NCBI GenBank assembly: GCA_001783275.1
Contig: MFRH01000023.1
Span: 9,335 to 43,540, forward strand
DNA length: 34,206 nucleotides
Source of the DNA: Candidatus Margulisbacteria bacterium GWF2_35_9
GTDB taxonomy: Bacteria > Margulisbacteria > Riflemargulisbacteria > GWF2-35-9
Reading direction: 5' to 3'
The translations under genes and the position numbers were made by a program. Positions 1 to 9,300 of this stretch are shown piece by piece. How positions within the stretch are numbered: the first letter of the stretch is position 1; every line of letters begins with the position of its first letter. A model generated the notes under the pieces. The model saw only the letters and a program-made list of their open reading frames with translations. It was not told where the DNA came from and did not search any database.

Positions 1-94
1 GAGTAAAAACACTCCATTTATAAATTTAAAAGGGCAGGGAAAAGCCATTAAGACAATTATTAATGGCAAAATTATTTGGCAGGAGAATTTGTAA
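1..94 (+). CDS. pyrC: Dihydroorotase, C-terminal end (partial)
   Basis: The frame starting at base 2 is open to a TAA at 92-94 and encodes 30 residues beginning SKNTPFINLKG and containing TIINGKIIW. Both pieces are characteristic of the extreme C-terminus of the class I dihydroorotases (PyrC of the Bacillus type), where SKNTPF is followed by a beta-strand ending in NGK. The enzyme cyclises carbamoyl-aspartate to dihydroorotate in pyrimidine synthesis. The stop codon lies one base before the carA start, so the two genes are almost certainly co-transcribed and translationally coupled. The rest of the gene lies outside the window. The call rests on the short tail plus the pyrimidine neighbour. 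Confidence 0.8.
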   Translation, partial: SKNTPFINLKGQGKAIKTIINGKIIWQENL

Positions 95-95
95 T

Positions 96-1232
96 ATGAA
101 TAAGCAGAATAGCGCAGTTTTATTATTAGAAGATGGTAGAAAATTTGTTGGCAGGAGTTTTGGATATCATGGGGAAGTTTTGGGTGAAGTTGTTTTTAAT
201 ACAAGTATGAGTGGATATCAAGAAATCTTAACGGATCCTTCCTATAAATATCAGATCGTAAATATGACATATCCGATGATTGGCAATTATGGTGTTAATT
301 CAGATGATGTTGAATCTGAAAAGGTTCAGGTAAGTGGCTTTGTTGTAAAAGAATACAGTAAGGTTTATTCAAACTATAGAGCAACCGGTAATTTAGGTGA
401 TTATTTAGAAAAACATAAGGTATGTGGAATTGAGGGTATTGATACTCGAGCATTAACAAAACATATTCGTGATAGAGGTGCAATGAGGGGGATAATATCG
501 TCTATCGATTTAGACCAAGATAGTTTATTAAAAAAAGTGTTGGCTTCTCCACAAATGAATGGAATGGATTTAGTTAAAGACGTAAGCTGCAAATCTGCAT
601 ACAGTTTTGAAGAGAAATCAAACATAAGTTTATTGGCTTATGATACTGTTTCGGAAAGAGCTAAGTTTAATGTCGTGGTTTATGATTATGGGGTTAAACG
701 AAATATTTTGAGAAAGCTAAATGATAGAGGCTGTCATTTAACTATTGTTCCTGCTAATACTTCATATAAAGACGTGATTGAAAAATACAAACCGGATGGT
801 GTTTTCTTATCTAATGGCCCTGGAGATCCAGCAGCCGTAACTTATGCCATTGAAAATATTAAAGGTCTTTTAGAGGAAAATATTCCACTCTTTGGAATTT
901 GTTTAGGTCATCAGCTTCTGGGTATTGCCTCTGGAGCAAAAACTTACAAACTTAAGTTCGGTCATCGTGGTGGTAATCAACCTGTAAAAAATTTAAAAAC
1001 AGATCGGGTTGAAATTACGTCTCAAAATCATGGGTTCTGTGTTGATATGAAAACAGCGAAAGATAATATTGAGGTAACGCATGTTAATTTAAATGATCAT
1101 ACAATGGAAGGAATTCGGCACAAGGAAAAACCGGCATTTTCAGTTCAATATCATCCAGAATCTGCTCCAGGCCCTCATGATAGCGATTATTTGTTCGATG
1201 AATTTATTAAGTTAATCAAAGCCAATAAGTAA
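96..1232 (+). CDS. carA: Carbamoyl-phosphate synthase small (glutaminase) subunit
   Basis: This 378-residue protein hydrolyses glutamine and passes ammonia to the large subunit CarB for carbamoyl phosphate synthesis (pyrimidines and arginine). Residues 1-130 are the CPSase small-chain domain. The class I glutamine amidotransferase domain follows, with SNGPGDP, the nucleophile Cys269 in GICLGHQ, and His353/Glu355 in QYHPES, numbering that matches the E. coli enzyme. Length is normal for the family. I chose ATG 96 because AGGAG at 81-85 lies ten bases upstream; the earlier in-frame ATG at 63 lies inside the pyrC tail and has no ribosome site. carB does not follow; xseA does, so the large subunit must be encoded elsewhere. 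Confidence 0.95.
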   Translation: MNKQNSAVLLLEDGRKFVGRSFGYHGEVLGEVVFNTSMSGYQEILTDPSYKYQIVNMTYPMIGNYGVNSDDVESEKVQVSGFVVKEYSKVYSNYRATGNLGDYLEKHKVCGIEGIDTRALTKHIRDRGAMRGIISSIDLDQDSLLKKVLASPQMNGMDLVKDVSCKSAYSFEEKSNISLLAYDTVSERAKFNVVVYDYGVKRNILRKLNDRGCHLTIVPANTSYKDVIEKYKPDGVFLSNGPGDPAAVTYAIENIKGLLEENIPLFGICLGHQLLGIASGAKTYKLKFGHRGGNQPVKNLKTDRVEITSQNHGFCVDMKTAKDNIEVTHVNLNDHTMEGIRHKEKPAFSVQYHPESAPGPHDSDYLFDEFIKLIKANK

Positions 1233-1259
1233 GCTATGTGTGTACTCTGTAAGTAATAA

Positions 1260-2375
1260 ATGACAGATAAGGTATTTACAGTAACCGAGATAACTAAGTA
1301 CTTAAAACTAATCGTTGATAATGATGAATTCCTCCAAAACATCTGGATTAAAGGGGAGGTTTCAAATCTTCGGGAGTATCGATCTGGTAATCAACTCTAT
1401 TTTACATTAAAGGATGACTCTGCTCAAATAAGCTGTGTTATTTTTGCTTCGAATCGTTTAGGGTTTGATTTAAAAGATAATATGGAGGTTATAACTCGGG
1501 GCAAATTGTCTATTTATGAAAAAAGAGGGGTTTACACATATCAGGTTCAATATATTGAGCCTGCCGGCATTGGTGCACTTGCGATTGCTTTTGAGCAACT
1601 TAAGCGTAAACTTCAGGACGAAGGACTATTTAGTTCTGAGTACAAGAAGCAGATTCCTATGTATCCAAAGTCTGTGGGTGTTATAACATCTCCAACTGGA
1701 GCAGCGTTACATGATGTTGTCGCTACGATCAGAGGACGTAACCCATCTGTTCAAATATTTATTGTTCCTACAGTGGTGCAGGGGAAGAATGCGGCACCCA
1801 GTATTGTGGCTTCTATCGAGCTTTCCAATAAACTTGGAAGTCTAGACGTACTTGTTTTGGCAAGAGGTGGTGGAAGTATTGAAGAATTGTGGGGCTTTAA
1901 TGAGGAAATAGTGGCACGTGCAATATTTAATTCTAAAATTCCAATCATATCAGCAGTCGGGCATGAAGTTGATTTTACAATATCAGATTTTGTTGCGGAT
2001 GCTAGAGCAGCTACACCAACATCGGCTGGCGTAATGGTTTCTCTACCCAAAGAAGAATATTTGCAGCAAATGGTTTCAATCTCTGATAAGCTGAAACATC
2101 TACTTTTAAGCAAAGTACAAGAACAGAATATGTTGATAGCGGATTTAAGCTTTTCTTTAAAAAGTAGTATTAAAAATATCATAAATAATAAAAAACAGTT
2201 TTTAATTATGCTTCAGTCAAAGTTAGAATCTTTAAATCCTCAATTATTTATTAAAAAAGGATATGTTATGGTGAAAAAAAGTTCCAATTTTGTAAAAAGC
2301 GCAACACAATTAAATCACTCTGATAAAATTACTCTTAGATTTTTCGATGGTGAAGTTGATGCCATTGTTATTTAA
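1260..2375 (+). CDS. xseA: Exodeoxyribonuclease VII large subunit
   Basis: This 371-residue protein is the catalytic subunit of exonuclease VII, which degrades single-stranded DNA from both ends in repair. Residues 1-100 form the OB-fold nucleic-acid-binding domain (VTEITKYLK...IWIKGEVSN). Catalytic-domain motifs follow: GVITSPTGAALHD, ARGGGSIEELW, and AVGHEVDFTISDFVADARAATPTSA. The protein is about 80 residues shorter than the E. coli and B. subtilis enzymes (roughly 450). The shortening is in the C-terminal coiled coil that binds XseB, although the closing GYVMVKK segment is still present. No xseB lies next to it. It begins 27 bases after carA with no obvious Shine-Dalgarno sequence, so translation may depend on the upstream gene. 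Confidence 0.93.
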   Translation: MTDKVFTVTEITKYLKLIVDNDEFLQNIWIKGEVSNLREYRSGNQLYFTLKDDSAQISCVIFASNRLGFDLKDNMEVITRGKLSIYEKRGVYTYQVQYIEPAGIGALAIAFEQLKRKLQDEGLFSSEYKKQIPMYPKSVGVITSPTGAALHDVVATIRGRNPSVQIFIVPTVVQGKNAAPSIVASIELSNKLGSLDVLVLARGGGSIEELWGFNEEIVARAIFNSKIPIISAVGHEVDFTISDFVADARAATPTSAGVMVSLPKEEYLQQMVSISDKLKHLLLSKVQEQNMLIADLSFSLKSSIKNIINNKKQFLIMLQSKLESLNPQLFIKKGYVMVKKSSNFVKSATQLNHSDKITLRFFDGEVDAIVI

Positions 2376-2540
2376 TTGTGACTAGCGGGTCAGTAAATAT
2401 TTAAATTAAGCTATAGATAACATGACAGTTGGTTTATAAATTGAAATGTACTATTCGTTAATAAAAAACACCAAATGAAAATATATCGAAAAAAATAATT
2501 GAAAAACAACGTGTCTCTTATCCTATAAGGTTTATGTCGG

Positions 2541-2559
2541 GTTTTCTGTAAAGAAAAAC
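2541..2559 (+). terminator. Weak hairpin, possible xseA terminator
   Basis: GTTTTCT pairs with AGAAAA(A)C around a GTAA loop with one bulged A. A T-rich but broken tract (CGCCTGTTTATTTTC) follows. The stem is mostly A-T pairs, so termination would be inefficient at best. Confidence 0.3.
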
Positions 2560-2639
2560 GCCTGTTTATTTTCATGGCTAAAAAGATCGTTGAGATAATG
2601 CAACTCTCTTGCCGATATATTGATGTAGGCTTTTACTTG

Positions 2640-2667
2640 TTGATATATTGCTAAGAAGTGCTAGAAT
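2640..2667 (+). promoter_or_regulatory. Sigma-70-type promoter with extended -10, surface-protein operon
   Basis: TTGATA (2640-2645) is followed after 16 bases by TAGAAT (2662-2667), with a TGC extended -10 element directly before it (2659-2661). Transcription would start about 25 bases before the strong GGAGG ribosome site (2691-2695) of the next gene. Confidence 0.65.
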
Positions 2668-2701
2668 AAGTAAACGTCAAAAAATATACAGGAGGAAAGC
2701 A

Positions 2702-5700
2702 ATGAAGATTCGGTCAATTGTGTTAGCAGTGTTAGTATTGTGTTCAATGGTTTTTTCATCAACTATTCAAGATTTAAGAGTTACAAATATTAGTTATAGT
2801 AAAGGTGATGTATCATGGATTAGTGCTGGTTCAGAAACTGGTACCGTTACTATAGTTGGTGGAGCTTTAGCAGGGACGGTATTTACCGATTCCAGAGCTG
2901 GAAATCATTTAATCCATTACATAGAGCTAACAGGACTTAACCCTCAGACTTCCTATACTTTTCAAGTGAACTCAGGCGGAACAACTCAGACGATGACATT
3001 TACTACAGGTAAAGTTATTTCTATATTCCCTACACCTGGAGATGAGCTTAATGTCAGTTTATATACAGAAGGTATCAGTGGTTGGACAAAAGTAACATCT
3101 GATACTCTATGTGTGATGTATCTTGAGGATGCAAATGGTAGCGGCAACAATGGTAAGTCTGCAACAAGAAGTCTTATGGCAAAAATTGATACTTATGAAA
3201 CCTATATACAGGTCGTTAAAGGAAACTTCCTTACAAATGCGTTAGATAATTATTTCAATTATAGCGCGACGGATGTTTTAGTTATTAATTCTTATTCCGA
3301 AAATAATATGGTTCAACAATTACGAATACCATTATCTGTACCTTCTGCTCAAATTGTTATGGCCGATTCAGACTTTCCAATTATTGATAACTTTGAAAAG
3401 GGATCGATTATATCTTGGAATGTAGACCCTGCATCAAGTATGACAGCAATAATTACTTCAGATGCTTATTATGATAATTTTGCTATGAAATTATCAGCAC
3501 CAAGCTCTTCAACGTATTATTCAGGGTATGCATCAAAATATATTGGTGGTGGACAAAATGTGGATTGGGGACAATATAACTATATTAAATTGGTTGTAAA
3601 AAATGTGGGGAATATTGGAACTAAACTTAGAATTGATATTTATGAAAATGATAATGTGGGGACGTACGCTTCAAGTAGTGGTTATGATGTCAATAAAGGT
3701 AGTTATACCGATGTTTTTGAAGTCTCTCTTAATTTAGTAAAGAAAGATGCCTGGAAAGAAATATATATTCCGATTAATACAAATTTAGCCAAAGATAGTA
3801 GTATCGGTGGGGATGGTAAATTTAATCCTGACCAGCTATTTATTGGAAACAAACTTTACCCGGGTGGAGTTATGGTCGGATTTAGTTTGGCATCTACAGA
3901 AGCAAACGGTAGTGTTGCTGTTCTAATTGATAATATAGAATTAGTTCAGAGTATGTCTGGCCCTGACGTAGATGAGGACGGAATGCTAGCTTCACTTGAA
4001 GGACCAGCAGGTCTTAGTGACAGTGTTTCTAATGATGCGTTGTTAGATGCAGATCATGATGGGTTAACAAATTACAACGAATTATTATTTGGAACAGACT
4101 TAAATGTGGCGAATCAATTTCCAATTATTGATAATTTTGAAGGATATGGTTACACGTGGATCCCAACTCCTGTAGGTTTTACTGCAGCAATTGCTAATAC
4201 AACGGATGTATCAGTTATTTATAATGGGGCAAAATCTATGGAAGTATCTGGTGTTGCATCTGCTTATTATGCAGGTTATATGTCTGCATGGACACAAGAC
4301 GGTTCAATGGATTGGAATAGTTCTTATAAGAGTATGAAGTTTGTTGTCAAGAATCTTGGACAAATCGGAGATAAGATTAAGATCCAGATTCAGGATAATG
4401 ATTTCGGTCTTGGAACAGATGTATGGGAATTTGAACAAGTAATTAACAATACAAATACATGGCAATATTTTACAGTGCTTCTTAATAAGTTTGTTGATAC
4501 AAATCTAGGAGTAGGCGATGATGTCTTTAATCCAGCTCCAAGTGGAGATGTTGGTGGTGCAAATATTATTGGTTTTGCATTTAACAGTAGAACATCAGCT
4601 GGACAGGTTCATATGTATTTAGATAACATTCTACTTACAACTGTTCCAACTTCAGATGACACAGATGGTGACGGTTTGCCAAATGCATGGGAAGTCCAGT
4701 ATGGCTTAAGTGCAAATAGTGCATCAACTCCTTTTGGATCTGCAGATGATCTAGATAGCGACGGATTCTCAAATTTAGATGAGTACGCATATAATCTGTT
4801 GCCAAATGTTGCGGATTTATTCCCAAATCTATTAGATTTCCAAGGAACAACGAATATTAGTGCTACATCATGGGATGTTAAAGCGTTTACAACAGCTCAA
4901 ATTAGCAATGGTGGAGTCAGATTGTCTGGCACAGCAAGTAACTATTATGCCGGTTATTTTAGCAAGTATGTTGGAAACTATCTATTTGATTGGACTCCAT
5001 ATACATACATCAAGCTAACAATCCGAAACAATGGTCAAGTGGGTGACAACCTGTCTTTGAGAATCGTAGATAATGATAATGCGAATTATTCAGTTGATGC
5101 GAATTCAGATGACGGATTTAAAGTAGATATTACTTTAGGAAGCACTGGGACACTGGATTATTATATCCCGATACCTGCAATGCTTGATGAATCAGCAGCC
5201 TCTGGTGATAATATACAGAATTTTACTCCTGTTCCATCCAGATATCCGGGAGTGGCATTTATTGGTTTAGCGTTTAATTCAGTAACGAAGAACGGTGTTG
5301 TCGATGTGTTCATTGCGGATATGCAATTAACGAATGTTGTGTACTATACAACGGATGTTGATAGCGACTACTTGCCGGATGAATGGGAAAGATTGTATGG
5401 TTTAAGCGTTAATTCAGCAGCTGGTATTAATGGTCCTGCCGGAGATAAAGATGCTGACAATATGCCGAATTTGATTGAGTATCATAACTTTACCAGCCCA
5501 TTATTAGCTAATGGTCAGTTAATTGATACAGATGGTGATGGAATGCCGAATAACTGGGAAACACGTTTCGGACTTAATCCATTGGTAAATGACGCAGTTG
5601 GTGACTTGGATAGCGATGGTTTGAATAACTATACTGAGTATTTGGTTGGTTCATCACCAGTATCTGTAAATAGTACAACTTATACTGATACAACAGGCGA

Positions 5701-6340
5701 CGGAATTCCGGATTACTGGTTAATCGCTTATGAATTGAATCCTGCTACAAATTATAGTGGCGTAGACTCAGATGGTGATGGAAAAACAAACTTGCAAGAA
5801 TATCAGGCAGGGACAAATCCAAATGATGCAAGAATTGCAATTCATGTCGGATGGAACTTGATCTCTATCGGAATTACCGGAAACAAAGTAAGTGAAGTTG
5901 TAGCATCAATGAATGCCCAATTCGGTGGCGGAGCAAATATTGTAAAAGTGTACTATCATGATAATGCTACCAAAGCATGGAAGAGCTATCCGGGTGATGA
6001 TCCAGTTCTATCATATGGTGAAGCAATATGGGTAAATTCTTCAGTGAATGGTAACTATTTACCAGCTGGACAAACAGTTGCATCTCATACTTATAACTTC
6101 ACTCAGGGTTGGAATAGCTTTGGGAAAACAATTGGTCAGGTCTATACTGTTCAGGAATTAGCAAGTGAAATCAGAACCAAAGGTGGAGACATCACTCGAG
6201 TTTACAAACTAGAGAATGGTTCATGGAAGTTCTTTAATTGTGAAACAGGAACAGGTGATACGTTTAACATTGATAAGTTTGGAGGATTCTTTGTTCAGTT
6301 CGGTTCTGCAGGAACATTTAACTGGACACCAGTAAAGTAA
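2702..6340 (+). CDS. Very large secreted modular protein: Fn3-like, three CBM-like domains, ten DxDxDG repeats
   Basis: This 1212-residue protein has a signal peptide (MKIRSIVLAVLVLCSMVFSS). ATG 2702 is chosen because GGAGG lies six bases upstream and the signal peptide starts there. An Fn3-like domain (about 22-105) comes first. Three related beta-sandwich modules then start near residues 223, 472 and 706. Each begins FPIIDNFE or a similar sequence and ends in IDNI/ADMQL, resembling CBM11/galactose-binding folds. They are separated by thrombospondin-3/EF-hand-like calcium motifs such as DTDGDGLPNAWE and DLDSDGFSNLDE: ten in all, in five pairs. Residues 1043-1212 hold two copies of a GWNLISIG / GWNSFGKT module. 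It is probably exported to the cell surface and bound to glycan or protein. No catalytic motif is recognised. It is the first gene of an operon with the next two. Confidence 0.8.
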   Translation: MKIRSIVLAVLVLCSMVFSSTIQDLRVTNISYSKGDVSWISAGSETGTVTIVGGALAGTVFTDSRAGNHLIHYIELTGLNPQTSYTFQVNSGGTTQTMTFTTGKVISIFPTPGDELNVSLYTEGISGWTKVTSDTLCVMYLEDANGSGNNGKSATRSLMAKIDTYETYIQVVKGNFLTNALDNYFNYSATDVLVINSYSENNMVQQLRIPLSVPSAQIVMADSDFPIIDNFEKGSIISWNVDPASSMTAIITSDAYYDNFAMKLSAPSSSTYYSGYASKYIGGGQNVDWGQYNYIKLVVKNVGNIGTKLRIDIYENDNVGTYASSSGYDVNKGSYTDVFEVSLNLVKKDAWKEIYIPINTNLAKDSSIGGDGKFNPDQLFIGNKLYPGGVMVGFSLASTEANGSVAVLIDNIELVQSMSGPDVDEDGMLASLEGPAGLSDSVSNDALLDADHDGLTNYNELLFGTDLNVANQFPIIDNFEGYGYTWIPTPVGFTAAIANTTDVSVIYNGAKSMEVSGVASAYYAGYMSAWTQDGSMDWNSSYKSMKFVVKNLGQIGDKIKIQIQDNDFGLGTDVWEFEQVINNTNTWQYFTVLLNKFVDTNLGVGDDVFNPAPSGDVGGANIIGFAFNSRTSAGQVHMYLDNILLTTVPTSDDTDGDGLPNAWEVQYGLSANSASTPFGSADDLDSDGFSNLDEYAYNLLPNVADLFPNLLDFQGTTNISATSWDVKAFTTAQISNGGVRLSGTASNYYAGYFSKYVGNYLFDWTPYTYIKLTIRNNGQVGDNLSLRIVDNDNANYSVDANSDDGFKVDITLGSTGTLDYYIPIPAMLDESAASGDNIQNFTPVPSRYPGVAFIGLAFNSVTKNGVVDVFIADMQLTNVVYYTTDVDSDYLPDEWERLYGLSVNSAAGINGPAGDKDADNMPNLIEYHNFTSPLLANGQLIDTDGDGMPNNWETRFGLNPLVNDAVGDLDSDGLNNYTEYLVGSSPVSVNSTTYTDTTGDGIPDYWLIAYELNPATNYSGVDSDGDGKTNLQEYQAGTNPNDARIAIHVGWNLISIGITGNKVSEVVASMNAQFGGGANIVKVYYHDNATKAWKSYPGDDPVLSYGEAIWVNSSVNGNYLPAGQTVASHTYNFTQGWNSFGKTIGQVYTVQELASEIRTKGGDITRVYKLENGSWKFFNCETGTGDTFNIDKFGGFFVQFGSAGTFNWTPVK

Positions 6341-6353
6341 TAGGATTAAAAAT

Positions 6354-9300
6354 ATGAAAAATATACTACAAAAAGTATTAGTTTCGGTTTTAACCTTAGT
6401 CATCTTTGGGAGTGCCTTTGCTGGCACTCCTAAGGGTGTTGTAACAGCAGACATGACGTCAAGCGGTTTTACTGTTCTTTGGTATTCAGAGAACAGTGAG
6501 TCAGGATATATTAAGTTCGGTTCCAATCAATCAAGTGTGAATACAATTGTTTATGATGTAAAGGGTAGTGCTTATACTGGTAAGCTTCATAAAGTTGAAG
6601 TTTATACAGGTTTACCGGGAGTTGGTGTTATCAATTCTCAGACTAGTTATTATTTTTCAGTTTTTTCAGGTGGTACTCAGGATAATAATTTTGGAAGTTA
6701 TTACATAGTTAAAACCTGTCCAGTAGAATCAATTCCGTTTCCTCCTAATCTTGGTCAGGAAATTGATATTACTCATATTTATAAATATTTATCATTAAAT
6801 TCTGTTGCGAACGATGTAATTGTGCTCGTTAAAGCAACAAAATCTGGGGTGACAAGTTTAAAAAATGATATTCTTTATCATCCGACATCAACTAATTCTT
6901 TATATGAAAGAACGATTAAATTTGCTAACTTTAAGAAAACAGATGGTACTTATTTTGATACATTATCAAGTGCCGATAAACTAACATTTGAAGCTTGGTC
7001 TGCGAATGACGGATTTATCAGTAATTTAATTGTGAATGCAGCAAGTGGATCAACACTTGATATTACATTAAATAGAACAATATTTGAAACGACAACAATT
7101 AATGATACAACACCTCCTGCAAATGTCACTTCTGCATCTGCTACAGCTGGTGTTGGCAACGTTGTCCTTGCTTGGACTCCTTCTATCAGTTCAGATAACC
7201 TAGGAACACGAATTGTTCGAAGTACGACAGGTTATCCTACAACGATAACGAATGGGGTTACTATTTATTCTCAAAACGGCAGTTCAACTGTAGATGTTAA
7301 TTTAATAATCGGAACAAAATATTACTATCGACTATTTGCATATGATAATAATGGAAATTATTCTTCAGGGGTTACCTTATCGGCAACTCCAATTCCAGCA
7401 ACTGTTACTGCAAGTATTGGTGTAATGTTGGATAATTTTGAAGATGGAGATACTCAGAATAAGTTTGGTCATTATTGGTATACATTCAATGATACTGGCA
7501 ATGGAGGAAACTCAGTTGTTGCTATGCAGATCAATGCACTGGATGCGGCAAATGGAACAACCGTTTCAAATCGTGTGAATTATACTTTAGGTAATAATAT
7601 TTATGCTGACAGATTTGCTGCTGTTGCAACAGATGTTACCGCTAATTCAGCTGAACTTAATATGAGCCAATATTCAGGACTTGTGTTTTATGCCAAAGGA
7701 AGTGGCAATCAAATGAATGTTGTATTACGATCAGGCATCGTCACAGATAATGATGATTTTGTTTATACTATAAACACAACCAGTGATTGGGTAAGATATA
7801 TCATTCCATTTACTAGCTTCTCACAAAGTGGATGGGGTGCTCCAAAGAGTATCCTTGGTGCATTAACGCAGATGAAGGCAGTGCAATTTAAAGCGTCTTC
7901 AAAAGTAAGTGGAGAAAATGGCTGGTATAGAATAGATGAAGTGAGTTTTACAACTTCAAATATTCCAACGGATAATACTCCTCCGGCAAATGTTACTGGA
8001 GTTTCCAAAGTGGTAAATCCGACGAGTGTTGCTTTAAGTTGGACTTCTTCTACTAGTCCGGACAATGCAGGAACTCGAGTTGTTAGAAGTACAACAACGT
8101 ATCCAACTACGGTAACGGCTGGAGCTACCATTTATAATAGTAATGGTTCAAGCTATACCGATAGTTCAGTTTCAACTGGTGTGACTTACTATTACACATT
8201 ATTTGCTTATGATTACAGTCTAAATTATGCATCTGGTGTAACTGTATCAGCGATTCCGACAGCGACGGTTGTTATACCTTCTAGTGGAAATATATTCGAA
8301 AATTTTGAAGATGCAAATTATCAGAATAATTGGAAATATTACTGGTATACATTTTCCGATGTATTAAACAATGGTGGTAACTCAATTGTCACAATGCAGG
8401 TTACAAATGCAGATGCTGCAAACGGTACGACCTATTCAAATCGAGTAGATTACACATTGGGTGGTGCTTATCAGTATCGATTTGCTGGATTGGGTGCAGA
8501 TGTTACAGCTAATACAGCTGAACTGAATATGAGTCAATACACTGGCGTTGAATTCTTTGTAAAAGGCAATGGTAAACAATTATCTGTTGTACTGAAATCG
8601 GGCGAGGTTGTAGATGACGATGATTTTACTTATACAATCAACAGTACGCCTGGTTCTTGGACAAAATACACAATAGCGTTTACGGATTTTGCTCAAGCAG
8701 GATGGGGTTCATCAAAGAGCATTGCAAATGTATTGAATAAAATGAAGGCGATTCAGTTTAAAGCCTCCTCTCAAGCAAGTGGAGAAACAGGTTGGTATAG
8801 AGTAGATGAAATCAATTTTATCAATAATGATGTTACAGCTCCGGTTGCACCAACGGGTGTTAGTATAAGCGTATTAAATGATAATCCTGTTCAATTTAAG
8901 ATCAATTGGACTCCGTCTGTTAGTTCTGACAATGTTGGTACTCGAGTTATTAGAAAAACAAGCGGTTATGCAGTAAATGAGAGTGACGGGGCATTTATTT
9001 ATCAAGGATCAGCAAGTTTCTATAACGATAATATGAGCCCATTAACCAAAAATGTAACTTACTACTACACATTATTTGCTTATGATGGTGCTGGTAATTT
9101 TTCAGTGGGAGCTAAAAAGCAAGTAATCTTAACCGATACTGGTCTTCAAGCTGCCATGAATGTAAGTACCAATTTTAAATTGGTAAATACATCGGGTGTC
9201 AGCTCAAATGTGTATAATAATGATTATGTGGATGGACAAGTGACGATTGCTGTTTATGTAACTGTAACGCCACCATCATCAAATCAATTGATTAGCTTAA

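Larger units (their letters stand above)
2376..2701. other. Intergenic region, 326 bases, no gene seen
   Basis: This is the longest gene-free stretch. Both strands are rich in stop codons and I see no tRNA fold. It holds a small hairpin (CTTAT-CCT-ATAAG, about 2518-2530), a second hairpin at 2541-2559, a repeated GATATATTG (about 2613 and 2642) and, at the right end, the promoter and ribosome site of the next gene. The roughly 100 bases between the second hairpin and the promoter (to about 2639) are unexplained. Confidence 0.6.

Noticed and set aside
1751-2182. 143-codon open frame on the minus strand inside xseA
   Set aside because: It lies wholly opposite a strongly conserved gene, has no ribosome site and shows no recognisable motif; it is a compositional shadow.
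2376-2701. Riboswitch (cyclic-di-GMP class) in the leader of the surface operon
   Set aside because: I could not find the conserved core or paired helices of the class I or class II aptamers, and most of the region lies upstream of the predicted transcription start.
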